Origin: a virus | Length of the DNA: 43,954 bases | Virus record (IMG/VR): IMGVR_UViG_3300043419_002111 | Location: 1 to 43,954 of that record | Strand: one strand, 5' to 3' | In this document: piece after piece, positions 30,432-36,789 of the stretch | Position numbering within the stretch: position 1 is the stretch's first letter | Layout of the letters: the number at the start of each line of letters is the position of its first letter | Program-made: the position numbers and the translations under genes | Notes under the pieces: generated by a model | Database searches by the model: none | What the model saw: the letters and a program-made list of their open reading frames with translations, nothing else | What the model was told of the DNA's origin: nothing

Positions 30432-30877
30432 TAATAATCCTTCTTTTCGCCTTCTTTAGTAAAGAATGCTTTGATTTTTTGAGCTTTAGTCCAATCTTGA
30501 CAATAGTTGTTATCTATATCGCAGATTTCTAAAGCTTGCTTTTCGGTAACTACTCGATGAGACATAATTTGTTCACCGATAAACTCTTGTGAAAACTCTT
30601 TTGCAGTTTCCATAGTTACATCATCTAGCGCATATTCTGGATGATCTGCTGGTGCTTCAACCATGTATCGCATACGAAATGTAGATACACACTCAACCAT
30701 TACCCATACTTTATCTTGTTTCTTAGTCAAAGTCCAACTCCCATCATGATTATTAATCCAATCAAGTTCATCACCTAATTTAAATCCAGAGGCCTCAAGC
30801 ATTTCTTCGGTGAAGACTATGTATTTATCACCGTCTTCACCTTCATGCACATCTAATACCCAAGATTTGTTTACCAT
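30431..30877 (-). CDS. AbrB-like N-terminal domain protein
   Basis: The 148-residue product starts MVNKSWVLDVHEGEDGDKYI, and residues 18-50 (VFTEEMLEASGFKLGDELDW, then DGSWTLTK) resemble an AbrB/MazE-type swapped-hairpin domain. The remainder (DKVWVMVECVSTFRMRYMVE, then a helical C-terminus) is a pattern I recall in cyanophages as hypothetical. It overlaps the next gene and sits directly after the phosphoesterase. Confidence 0.7.
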   Translation of the reverse strand: MVNKSWVLDVHEGEDGDKYIVFTEEMLEASGFKLGDELDWINNHDGSWTLTKKQDKVWVMVECVSTFRMRYMVEAPADHPEYALDDVTMETAKEFSQEFIGEQIMSHRVVTEKQALEICDIDNNYCQDWTKAQKIKAFFTKEGEKKDY

Positions 30878-31810
30878 TTAAACGTCCACGTATTTTAATT
30901 CAAAATCTCTTGCGCGTTGTTCATGACCAATATAACCACGTGGATTACAAACAACTCTTGTGTTGTGTACCATATAGTCGAATGGTTCATGTGTATGTCC
31001 ATGTGTCCACAATTTGATACATGGACGACGTTCCATCAATTCTTCTAAATTACTATGATATGCACCATTCATTAGTTGATCGTTCGCATACCATGGAGCC
31101 ATACTTTGAAAACTAGGACTATGATGTGTACATACAACATATTTGTTAGGATTCTCACCTAAAAAATCTGTAACTACTTCGACATACTGTTTAAATCTTT
31201 TATGCATTTCAACAGAATCTTCTGGGCTAAATGATGCTACTTCAGCCTTTTTCTTATGACCAATTGGGATATTGTAGCCATTCTCATCTTTCTTTAAGCT
31301 ACCATCTTCATTGTATTCATAGATTGGTACAGTGCGAAATACTTCACGATTACCATTTTTGATAACGCGGAAGTCATTCATTCTGCTCTTGATATGAAAT
31401 AATGTTAGTGGATCTTCTTTATTCATATCAGTCCACATGGTACCACCGATGAAAGTTACATCATCAATTTTTTTACATTCATCATCAAGAACATACAAGT
31501 TTGTGAATTGTTGCAACTGTTCTTTGATGTGTTTAGCTGTGTACTTGATATCAAAGTTGTAGCTCTCGTGATTTCCTAACACATAGATCACATGAGGAAA
31601 TTGAAATGTTATTGCTTTGAAGAAGTCGATGAATCGTTGATTTTTAGAAGTAGAATACGTATCACCATACATGCCGCTTCCTGCAGCATAGTCAAGACCT
31701 TTAGCTGTGCAGATGTCACCACTCAAGATAAGCACATCTGCATTCTGTTCATTTTTTAATAGTAGTGGACCAAATTCTAGGTGCACATCACTGGCTACTG
31801 CAATACGCAT
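30878..31810 (-). CDS. Calcineurin-like metallophosphoesterase
   Basis: The 310-residue protein has all metal-binding blocks of the family: SDVHLEF (D8, H10), LSGDIC (D32), LGNHESY (N80, H81), CTHHSPS and WTHGHTHEPFD. It would hydrolyse a phosphomonoester or phosphodiester with two metals. An insert of about 45 residues (VPIYEYNEDGSLKKDENGYN) lies between the GNH and THH blocks. Phage members of this clade are common, but their substrate (nucleotide, RNA end or second messenger) is not known. First gene of a leftward unit with its own promoter. Confidence 0.9.
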   Translation of the reverse strand: MRIAVASDVHLEFGPLLLKNEQNADVLILSGDICTAKGLDYAAGSGMYGDTYSTSKNQRFIDFFKAITFQFPHVIYVLGNHESYNFDIKYTAKHIKEQLQQFTNLYVLDDECKKIDDVTFIGGTMWTDMNKEDPLTLFHIKSRMNDFRVIKNGNREVFRTVPIYEYNEDGSLKKDENGYNIPIGHKKKAEVASFSPEDSVEMHKRFKQYVEVVTDFLGENPNKYVVCTHHSPSFQSMAPWYANDQLMNGAYHSNLEELMERRPCIKLWTHGHTHEPFDYMVHNTRVVCNPRGYIGHEQRARDFELKYVDV

Positions 31811-31834
31811 TATTATTCCTTAAGTATAGGTTAT

Positions 31835-31863
31835 ATTATACCACAAAAATATCCTGCTGTACA
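31835..31863 (-). promoter_or_regulatory. Phage early-type promoter (copy 9)
   Basis: Minus strand: -35 TGTACA (31858-31863), 17-bp spacer ending TGTGG, -10 TATAAT (31835-31840). It drives the phosphoesterase and downstream genes. The upstream sequence (GTAGTACTTT) is shared with copy 10. Confidence 0.88.
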
Positions 31864-31872
31864 TGTAGTACT

Positions 31873-32418
31873 TTAGGTATAATGCAGGTATGTACCTACG
31901 ATATATTTTGGATTGGTGATAGGTGGCAAACCTGCATGAGGATGTGTCCACATTGGTGGAAACATTAGCAAGCGACCTGTTTTGGGTGAAACCCGTTGAT
32001 CGTCATTAATACCAATGAAAGCAGTTTCACCGCCTTCAGCAACATTATTGAGATAAAAAAACATGACAAGAAAACGTCGAGCAGATGCATAATCGCCTAC
32101 GTCAACGTGATGGCGAAACTCTTCTTTTCCACCGACTTCGTATTTTTTCATACGCACTTGTTCGAAGCCAATTTGTTCTGGGAAAAATTTAATATCCCAT
32201 TGCTCACAGTACTTTTGTACGTATGGCTGAACTTTAGAAAGAATAGTATTTTGCTCTTCAGCAAAAATTGGATATTGACCGAAGTTGATCTCATTAAATG
32301 TTTTAAACTTATCGTCACGTCTAACCCAAACATCTTTACTTCGTTCAAATTTCTCTCGAAGATTTTTACAAAAGTCTTCTTCAAGAACATTATCAAATAC
32401 AGAAATATAGCTTTTCAT
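31873..32418 (-). CDS. 2OG-Fe(II) oxygenase (prolyl hydroxylase type)
   Basis: From the ATG at 32418 the product is 181 aa (MKSYISVFDNVLEEDFCKNL). FRHHVDVGD supplies the H-x-D iron ligands (H104, D106), WTHPHAG the distal histidine H159, and NPKYIVGTYLHY the 2-oxoglutarate-binding basic residue K171. RFLVMFFYLNNVAEGGETAF is the typical core. Such enzymes are frequent in T4-type marine phages and may modify proteins or nucleic acids; the substrate is unknown. Confidence 0.9.
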   Translation of the reverse strand: MKSYISVFDNVLEEDFCKNLREKFERSKDVWVRRDDKFKTFNEINFGQYPIFAEEQNTILSKVQPYVQKYCEQWDIKFFPEQIGFEQVRMKKYEVGGKEEFRHHVDVGDYASARRFLVMFFYLNNVAEGGETAFIGINDDQRVSPKTGRLLMFPPMWTHPHAGLPPITNPKYIVGTYLHYT

Positions 32419-32432
32419 AATATTATATATCC

Positions 32433-32459
32433 AAAAAAATGGAGGCATAAGCCTCCATT
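32433..32459 (-). terminator. Terminator after the HNH gene
   Basis: Minus strand: AATGGAGGC, loop TTAT, GCCTCCATT, then TTTTT. It lies 8 bp after the HNH stop and before the oxygenase gene. Confidence 0.88.
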
Positions 32460-32466
32460 CGTTGAT

Positions 32467-33024
32467 TTAAGACAAAACACGTGAATGTTTTGGTACACCT
32501 GTCCGAAGATAATCCATTTGATCTGCAAGAATATTGCGGTTCTGAAGGATAATATGTTCGTAGTGATTTGGTTCGTAAGGCATGTACAGTAACTCTAAAC
32601 CTGCTTCTTTCAAAGATTTGTCACTCTTTTGTGAGTTACATTTCTTGCAAGATGTTACTACGTTCATCCACTTATTCTCACCACCACGTGACATAGGAAC
32701 GATATGATCACGGGAAAGATGATTAGAAGTAAAATGATTACCGCAGTAGGCGCAGACATGACGATCTCTACCAAATAATGTCTTATTGCTAAGAACCACT
32801 GTACCAAACTTCGCTGGATTAAAACCTTCACCACCTTTAATGGCGATGATAGAAGGTGTTTCAAGAATTGATTCTGTTCCATCATTCTGTACACCTCCAC
32901 GAAACTTCGCGATTGTATCACCAAGAGACCAAGCAACTTGGCCTTTAGCTTGATACAATATAGCTTGTTCTAAGTTTAACCATTGACGTGGAATTCCACC
33001 TACGTCTAATGCCAGCACATTCAT
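32467..33024 (-). CDS. HNH endonuclease
   Basis: The 185-residue protein has an HNH domain with a zinc ribbon: C91AYC94, LSRDHIVPMSRGG (D106, H107), N121 and C126KKC129N. The N-terminal 85 residues (LNLEQAILYQAKGQVAWSLG) match the common bacterial HNH family with a conserved leader domain. It is not inserted in another gene, so a free-standing homing or packaging role is possible. A weak TATTTATC (late-like) lies upstream at 33052-33059. Confidence 0.88.
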   Translation of the reverse strand: MNVLALDVGGIPRQWLNLEQAILYQAKGQVAWSLGDTIAKFRGGVQNDGTESILETPSIIAIKGGEGFNPAKFGTVVLSNKTLFGRDRHVCAYCGNHFTSNHLSRDHIVPMSRGGENKWMNVVTSCKKCNSQKSDKSLKEAGLELLYMPYEPNHYEHIILQNRNILADQMDYLRTGVPKHSRVLS

Positions 33025-33060
33025 AACTACCTCATTTGTTTCTCTTCTAACTATTTATCT

Positions 33061-33134
33061 TGGTACCTCGTTGCGGTAACGCTCCGCCGTCTTCCACTTG
33101 TAAGGAGGGTGTTCTACTTTTAAACTACCGAGGC
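33061..33134 (-). tRNA. tRNA-Val(TAC), aberrant
   Basis: CCA is encoded. Acceptor GCCTCGG/ACGAGGT, D-stem GTTT/GAAC and anticodon loop CTTACAA are seen. The D-loop is AAAAGTA (no GG) and the T-loop AGCGTTA rather than TTCRANY. The anticodon stem has two mismatches, so function is uncertain. Confidence 0.65.
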
Positions 33135-33142
33135 ATAAATTT

Positions 33143-33216
33143 TGGGGTGAAAGGGGGAATCGAACCCTCTCTTATTGTTTCACAGACAATCGTGCAGCCA
33201 CTACACTACTAACACC
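33143..33216 (-). tRNA. tRNA-His(GTG)
   Basis: Anticodon stem ATTGT/ACAAT with loop CTGTGAA, T-loop TTCGATT, discriminator C and encoded CCA, as expected of tRNA-His. Two acceptor positions are T-T mismatches. Confidence 0.85.
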
Positions 33217-33254
33217 ATAGATCGAAATACACTCAGTGAATATACTTTGATTTA

Positions 33255-33329
33255 TGGTAGGGGCACAGAGAATCGAACTCTGATTATCTGGTTAAAAGCC
33301 AGGTACTTTAGCCGTTAAGTTATACCCCC
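33255..33329 (-). tRNA. tRNA-Lys(TTT)
   Basis: Acceptor GGGGGTA/TGCCCCT, anticodon loop CTTTTAA, T-loop TTCGATT and encoded CCA. The D-loop retains GG. Confidence 0.93.
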
Positions 33330-33357
33330 ATAGGTTTTCGAGGTTTATGTTTTCGTT

Positions 33358-33591
33358 TCATTTACGTTCTTTCTTTACACGACCAATGCGTGATTTTTTA
33401 TTCCAATCATATGCAATGCCATCTGGACATATTCCGTCTTTAATAGAATCTACGCCAAATACACCACATGCTTCAAAATCTTTCCCTTTGATGGTTACAA
33501 ACCGTCCATAATGTTTAGCAAAAATCATTGCATCATCCAACGTTGGACTAGCATTCAATGTGAAACCATCTTTAGTTATTATATAAAACAT
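33358..33591 (-). CDS. Conserved small phage protein in the tRNA array
   Basis: The 77-residue product MFYIITKDGFTLNASPTLDD continues FVTIKGKDFEACGVFGVDSI and ends KDGICPDGIAYDWNKKSRIG. The CGVFGVDS-I-x-DG-x-CPDG-x-x-Y-x-W string is one I recall from short proteins in unrelated tailed phages. It lies between tRNA-Lys and tRNA-Gly and would be cotranscribed with them. Function unknown. Confidence 0.75.
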   Translation of the reverse strand: MFYIITKDGFTLNASPTLDDAMIFAKHYGRFVTIKGKDFEACGVFGVDSIKDGICPDGIAYDWNKKSRIGRVKKERK

Positions 33592-33619
33592 TCTTTAAAA
33601 ATTAGCAGCAATTCTTTAT

Positions 33620-33693
33620 TGGAGCGGGATGCGAGAATCGAACTCGCAACTACAACTTGGAAGGATGTCGTTTTACCACTAAACTAATCCCGC
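33620..33693 (-). tRNA. tRNA-Gly(TCC)
   Basis: Acceptor GCGGGAT/ATCCCGC, D-arm with GG, anticodon loop CTTCCAA, T-loop TTCGATT, discriminator T and encoded CCA. One T-T mismatch in the anticodon stem. Confidence 0.92.
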
Positions 33694-33750
33694 ATTGGCG
33701 ACGCAGGTGTAGAATCTAATCTATCTTTCCTTGCTACCCACGCCATTGTT

Positions 33751-33824
33751 TGGCATCCCGGGAGGGACTCGAACCCCCACTAACGGTTTTGGAGACCGCA
33801 GTGCTGCCATTACACCACCGAGAC
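33751..33824 (-). tRNA. tRNA-Trp(CCA)
   Basis: Anticodon stem GCGGT/ACCGT with loop CTCCAAA, T-loop TTCGAGT, discriminator G and encoded CCA. Confidence 0.93.
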
Positions 33825-34093
33825 ATATTAAGATGAAGATAATGAATCAATTCAAACCTGCGACAAGTCGCTCAGCAATCTGCATTAAGCAATTTGCAAT
33901 AAGCAGACCACAAACAATTGGTTCTCGAGAGCAATAAGCAGCGACTTTTCGAGTCATGTTATTCGAGAGCAATTATGTATAAGTTGGTCGATTGTTCGGA
34001 TTAAGCTTTCAGGGCTTAAACCTATCCAGTAATGGATAGTTTTGTGCGCTTGTCAAAATGCAAGGCTCTCCTATCATCACTATCTTCAAAACT
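33825..34093. other. Non-coding gap with inverted and direct repeats
   Basis: No gene is seen. AAGTCGCT (33865-33872) pairs with AGCGACTT (33940-33947), TCGAGAGCAAT is repeated at 33925 and 33963, and CTATCCA/TGGATAG (34022-34039) forms a GTAA-loop hairpin. It may hold one or more small structured RNAs. Confidence 0.5.
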
Positions 34094-34669
34094 TTAGATA
34101 ATGCCTTCTGCAGTCAAAGTTACCTTTGTTTTATCTGTCAACTCAATTAGAGTATTGACATTCAACTGCAAAAGCTTATCGCTTAATGCTTGCTTTTCGC
34201 GCTTAAGGCGTTTTACTTCCTCTTTAGCTACGCGAATAGCTTCTTCTGTTGCAACACCAGTTTCTACGTTGCTTAGACGATCACCATACAGTGACATTCT
34301 ATCGCCAGTAGCAGACTTAGCTTTCACGATACGTGCATTGATCTCTGTGATCTCTTTACGTGGTGTGCTTGTTGCAACAACTGTTTTTAGGTTGATCTTC
34401 GCATCGAAGTTTTCAACTTCAGCCAAAAGATCGCTAATACCTGCAGATGCGTTTGCACGACCAACTGCAGCACGAATTTGGAATAGCGCATCGTTAAGCG
34501 CTTCTTTACGTTCAACCGCTTGGTTGAACTCTAATGCACCTTTACTCAAAGCTGCATCTACATCACTAGTGAATTCACTTACTGTGATGTTATTTTCTAC
34601 CTTTACGCTGCTGATTGCCTTGCGGATTTCAGACTGAATAGCGTTTGCTTTACGAAGATTGATTTGCAT
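34094..34669 (-). CDS. Coiled-coil phage protein
   Basis: The 191-residue product begins MQINLRKANAIQSEIRKAIS and is mostly coiled coil, with EFNQAVERKEALNDALFQIR and ATEEAIRVAKEEVKRLKREK. The C-terminal NVNTLIELTDKTKVTLTAEG may be a small strand domain. I recall N-L-R-K-A-N-A-x-Q openings in phage proteins of unknown role. It is inside the tRNA array, with its own promoter 26 bp upstream. Confidence 0.75.
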   Translation of the reverse strand: MQINLRKANAIQSEIRKAISSVKVENNITVSEFTSDVDAALSKGALEFNQAVERKEALNDALFQIRAAVGRANASAGISDLLAEVENFDAKINLKTVVATSTPRKEITEINARIVKAKSATGDRMSLYGDRLSNVETGVATEEAIRVAKEEVKRLKREKQALSDKLLQLNVNTLIELTDKTKVTLTAEGII

Positions 34670-34694
34670 ATTATTCCTTTACAATGTATAATCT

Positions 34695-34723
34695 ATTATA
34701 TCACATTCAACACAATTTGTACA
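34695..34723 (-). promoter_or_regulatory. Phage early-type promoter (copy 10)
   Basis: Minus strand: -35 TGTACA (34718-34723), 17-bp spacer ending TGTGA, -10 TATAAT (34695-34700). It drives the 191-aa gene and the tRNAs beyond it. Confidence 0.83.
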
Positions 34724-34733
34724 TGTAGTACTT

Positions 34734-34828
34734 TGGTACTCCCGACCGGATTCGAACCGATATCATTCCCTCATCTAGAGACATCGCCAAGGTATAAGCT
34801 TGGAGTTTTACCGTTAAACTACAGGAGC
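34734..34828 (-). tRNA. tRNA with anticodon TAT and a long variable arm
   Basis: Acceptor GCTCCTG/CGGGAGT, D-arm GTTTAACGGTAAAAC, anticodon stem CCAAG/CTTGG with loop CTTATAC, T-loop TTCGAAT and encoded CCA. The anticodon would read AUA (Ile), yet the variable region is 25 nt with a 4-bp stem, as in class II tRNAs. Confidence 0.8.
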
Positions 34829-34836
34829 ACTGTCTC

Positions 34837-34911
34837 TGGTGCGCAATGATGGAATCGAACCACCATCTCGAAGTTCGTAGCCTCGAATATTGTCCATTAT
34901 ACTAATCGCGC
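34837..34911 (-). tRNA. tRNA-Arg(ACG)
   Basis: Acceptor GCGCGAT/ATTGCGC, anticodon stem CGAGG/CTTCG with loop CTACGAA, T-loop TTCGATT and encoded CCA. A34 would need conversion to inosine by host TadA. Confidence 0.88.
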
Positions 34912-34915
34912 GCAT

Positions 34916-34991
34916 TGGTCCCAACTTCTGGTTACGCTCCAGACTATCTGGCTTTTCAGACCAGCGCTTTCACTAGATTAGCTTAATTGGG
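34916..34991 (-). tRNA. tRNA-Phe(GAA), aberrant T- and D-loops
   Basis: Acceptor CCCAATT/AGTTGGG, anticodon stem CTGGT/GCCAG with loop CTGAAAA, T-stem TCTGG/CCAGA and encoded CCA. The T-loop is AGCGTAA and the D-loop lacks GG, as in the Val and Ile(GAT) tRNAs. Confidence 0.85.
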
Positions 34992-34992
34992 A

Positions 34993-35250
34993 TTATTCTT
35001 CTACAACTGCAATCACATTTTCCTCTGCGATTACAAAAAACGTTTTATCTTTATATGATGATTTTGATGCATACTGCCAATCAACTACTACTACATCATC
35101 AACTTTTACTTCTGTAACGTTATCTCCAATAGCTAACACTTTTGAATGTTTAACATCAGTGCGTTTACCTTGTAGAATAATTCCTGAACTCGATACATTT
35201 TCAGTAGCGATCTCTTCGATTATAACGTTCTTACGTAATGGCTTTATCAT
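34993..35250 (-). CDS. GroES-like co-chaperonin (gp31-like)
   Basis: The 85-residue protein MIKPLRKNVIIEEIATENVS has the GroES/Cpn10 fold: SSSGIILQGKR is the mobile-loop region, KVLAIGDNVTEVKVDDVVVV the barrel core and VIAEENVIAVVEE the C-terminal signature. It resembles GroES more than T4 gp31 in length, and would pair with host GroEL to fold phage proteins. It is set between tRNA-Phe and tRNA-Leu and probably depends on their transcription. Confidence 0.88.
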   Translation of the reverse strand: MIKPLRKNVIIEEIATENVSSSGIILQGKRTDVKHSKVLAIGDNVTEVKVDDVVVVDWQYASKSSYKDKTFFVIAEENVIAVVEE

Positions 35251-35266
35251 ATCATCCTATATTATG

Positions 35267-35349
35267 TGGTGCCCCAAGAGAGACTCGAACTCTCACGCAC
35301 TAGGCACTGGCTTCTAAGACCAGCGTGTCTACCATTCCACCATCGGGGC
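35267..35349 (-). tRNA. tRNA-Leu(TAG)
   Basis: Class II with variable arm TGCCTAGTGCGT. Acceptor GCCCCGA/TTGGGGC, anticodon stem CTGGT/GCCAG with loop CTTAGAA, T-loop TTCGAGT, CCA encoded. Confidence 0.93.
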
Positions 35350-35355
35350 ATTATT

Positions 35356-35431
35356 TGGAGCGGGATAAGAGGCTCGAACTCTCGACCTATACCTTGGCAA
35401 GGTATCGCTCTACCAACTGAGCTAATCCCGC
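35356..35431 (-). tRNA. tRNA-Gly(GCC)
   Basis: Acceptor GCGGGAT/ATCCCGC, D-loop with GG, anticodon stem ATACC/GGTAT with loop TTGCCAA, T-loop TTCGAGC, CCA encoded. Confidence 0.93.
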
Positions 35432-35436
35432 ATATA

Positions 35437-35628
35437 TTAATCTACACTACCTTTGATTTTTAAATCTGGGATAGTTGCTTTAATTTTTACTTCTTTTTCA
35501 TCTTTTACTTCTTCAACGTTTTCTTCTTTTGGAAGATCACGTTGAAAAATTGTATCCCATCGTTTATCATATTCATCTTGTGATACACTAAACGGTCTTG
35601 GTTTACATCCTTTTCCACCATCACTCAT
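35437..35628 (-). CDS. Small conserved protein (KPRPFSVS motif)
   Basis: From the ATG at 35628, with AGGAG upstream, the product is 63 aa. MSDGGKGCKPRPFSVSQDEY is followed by DKRWDTIFQRDLPKEENVEE and an acidic/basic tail. The G-K-G-x-K-x-RPFSVS-x-x-E-x-x-x-x-WD-x-IF motif is common in small proteins of T4-type phages. The longer ORF upstream would run into tRNA-Pro and is rejected. Confidence 0.75.
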   Translation of the reverse strand: MSDGGKGCKPRPFSVSQDEYDKRWDTIFQRDLPKEENVEEVKDEKEVKIKATIPDLKIKGSVD

Positions 35629-35641
35629 ACTAACTCCTAAA

Positions 35642-35718
35642 TGGTCGGAGTACAAGGATTCGAACCTTGGACCCCCTGGTCCCAAACCAGGTGCGCTACC
35701 AGACTGCGCTACACTCCG
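35642..35718 (-). tRNA. tRNA-Pro(TGG), first copy
   Basis: Acceptor CGGAGTG, anticodon stem CCTGG/CCAGG with loop TTTGGGA, T-loop TTCGAAT, CCA encoded; C1-G72 as usual for bacterial tRNA-Pro. Confidence 0.93.
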
Positions 35719-35728
35719 ATAAATTTAT

Positions 35729-35802
35729 TGGTGCTCCATGATGGAATCGAACCACCTTCGTCGGACTACAAAACCGATATAATACCAATATACGAATAGA
35801 GC
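35729..35802 (-). tRNA. tRNA-Thr(TGT), less regular
   Basis: Acceptor GCTCTAT/ATGGAGC, T-arm GGTGG/CCATC with loop TTCGATT and CCA encoded. The anticodon stem TCGGT/TCCGA ends in a T-T pair and the loop reads TTTGTAG, so the anticodon is best read as TGT, less securely than for its neighbour. Confidence 0.7.
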
Positions 35803-35810
35803 AAAAACTT

Positions 35811-35885
35811 TGGTGCCGGTTGTCGGGATTGAACTGACGACCTACCGCTTACAAGGCGGTTGCTCTACCACTGAGCTAAACCGGC
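35811..35885 (-). tRNA. tRNA-Thr(TGT)
   Basis: Acceptor GCCGGTT/AACCGGC, D-loop with GG, anticodon stem ACCGC/GCGGT with loop CTTGTAA, T-loop TTCAATC, CCA encoded. Confidence 0.93.
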
Positions 35886-35907
35886 GTACTAATTATATAT
35901 CAACAAC

Positions 35908-35982
35908 TGGTGGTAACGATTGGATTCGAACCAATGTTAGCTTCCGTATGAAGAAAGTGCAAGGCCTCTTTGCTACGTTACC
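35908..35982 (-). tRNA. tRNA-Met/Ile2(CAT), first copy
   Basis: Acceptor GGTAACG/CGTTACC, D-arm GCAA/TTGC with GG, anticodon stem CTTTC/GGAAG with loop TTCATAC, T-loop TTCGAAT, CCA encoded. CAT could serve Met, or Ile after lysidine modification. Confidence 0.9.
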
Positions 35983-36107
35983 ATTTAGAATCATACTCGA
36001 TACATTCGCTGGTGCTGGCACACTTGCTTTTCGCCCTCTGCCAGGAGGACCGAATGTTACCCGCTAATCTTGGCGGTTGGCACCCGTCGAGTCTGATTTT
36101 AAATGGT
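35981..36107 (-). ncRNA. Structured RNA candidate next to tRNA-Met
   Basis: TTTAGAATCATACTCGA (35984-36000) pairs with TCGAGTCTGATTTTAAA (36087-36103), with one mismatch and one wobble; flanks extend it. Inside, ACATTCG pairs with CGAATGT (36002-36008/36051-36057), CTGGCA with TGCCAG, and CCGC with GCGG (about 36061/36072). It resembles a cloverleaf-like RNA but has no tRNA signatures. T4 has two stable RNAs in its tRNA cluster. Confidence 0.5.
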
Positions 36108-36394
36108 GTCAGGTGATTACGCACACCTGACAATGCGGGGTCTGTAGACTATTGACGATTTATCTCATTATACGCGGTCAATAAACGCGAGTGCGGAATT
36201 TGTAAGTAATGCAACCATCATTATATGCATCATTCACCCATTTATCAAGGCGCGCTGGGACTCGGTACGTCATTACAGTTACTTATCCAACGTTTTCTAT
36301 TTTTGCTAGGGTATTGCGCCCCACGTTGTTTACACTTGCTTTTGCTGGCCAGCTACTAACAAATGTGACTTTCACTTACTAACACTTACAAAAC
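36107..36394. other. Non-coding gap in the tRNA array
   Basis: About 290 bp lack a tRNA or credible ORF. TGTCAGGTG (36107-36115) and CACCTGACA (36124-36132) form a 9-bp hairpin. TATTGAC/GTCAATA, TAAGTAA/TTACTTA, CAACGT/ACGTTG and GCTGGCCAGC are further inverted repeats, so one or two structured RNAs may lie here. Confidence 0.4.
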
Positions 36395-36479
36395 TGGTGG
36401 GGACAGAAGGATTCGCACCTACTAGTCCGAAGAAACTGATTTACAGTCAGCCGCGACCCTCTAACTTCGCCGTGTCCCC
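36395..36479 (-). tRNA. tRNA-Tyr(GTA)
   Basis: Class II with variable arm. Acceptor GGGGACA/TGTCCCC, anticodon loop CTGTAAA, T-loop TGCGAAT (T55 replaced by G), CCA encoded. Confidence 0.92.
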
Positions 36480-36485
36480 ATAAAT

Positions 36486-36563
36486 TGGCTGTGCTCCTAG
36501 GGATCGAACCTAGCTCATTCCTGATTAACAGTCAGGCGCATACACCTTGCTTGCTCGAGCACA
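36486..36563 (-). tRNA. tRNA-Asn(GTT)
   Basis: Acceptor TGTGCTC/GAGCACA, anticodon stem CCTGA/TCAGG with loop CTGTTAA, T-loop TTCGATC, discriminator G, CCA encoded. Confidence 0.92.
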
Positions 36564-36571
36564 ATAAAAAA

Positions 36572-36630
36572 TTTGTTGTCAAGATCTCTACTTAAAGTTT
36601 ATCAGCAAGCTGACACACCTTAACAACAAA
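36572..36630. other. Stem-loop between tRNA-Asn and tRNA-Met
   Basis: TTTGTTGTCAAG (36572-36583) pairs with CTTAACAACAAA (36619-36630) with one mismatch, and an inner TCAGC/GCTGA helix follows. It may be a processing signal or a small RNA. Confidence 0.45.
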
Positions 36631-36632
36631 AC

Positions 36633-36705
36633 TGGTTGCGGGCATAGGACTCGAACCTATTCCCAACTAGCTTATGAGACTAGCGTCACGCCATGTGAAC
36701 CCGCA
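36633..36705 (-). tRNA. tRNA-Met/Ile2(CAT), second copy
   Basis: Acceptor TGCGGGT/GCCCGCA, anticodon stem CTAGT/GCTAG with loop CTCATAA, T-loop TTCGAGT, CCA encoded. The D-arm is short. It lacks the three G-C pairs typical of initiator tRNA. Confidence 0.88.
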
Positions 36706-36713
36706 ATAAAACT

Positions 36714-36788
36714 TGGCGATCCTGCGGGGAATCGAACCCCGATATCCGACTAGACAGGCCGGTATAATAACCACTATATGACAGGACC
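36714..36788 (-). tRNA. tRNA-Asp(GTC)
   Basis: Acceptor GGTCCTG/CAGGATC, anticodon stem CCGGC/GTCGG with loop CTGTCTA, T-loop TTCGATT, discriminator G, CCA encoded. Confidence 0.93.
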
Positions 36789-36789
36789 A

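Noticed and set aside
32467-33024. Intron-encoded homing endonuclease
   Set aside because: The HNH gene is free-standing between complete genes with its own terminator, and I see no split gene or intron core.
33061-33134. tRNA on the plus strand in the same segment
   Set aside because: The segment folds partly in both directions, but CCA, the D-stem and the shared AGCGTTA T-loop (also in Ile and Phe) are consistent only on the minus strand.
35810-36067. Rightward ORF across tRNA-Thr and tRNA-Met
   Set aside because: It reads through two tRNA genes in antisense, so it is not a gene; similar ORFs at 37204-37706 were rejected for the same reason.
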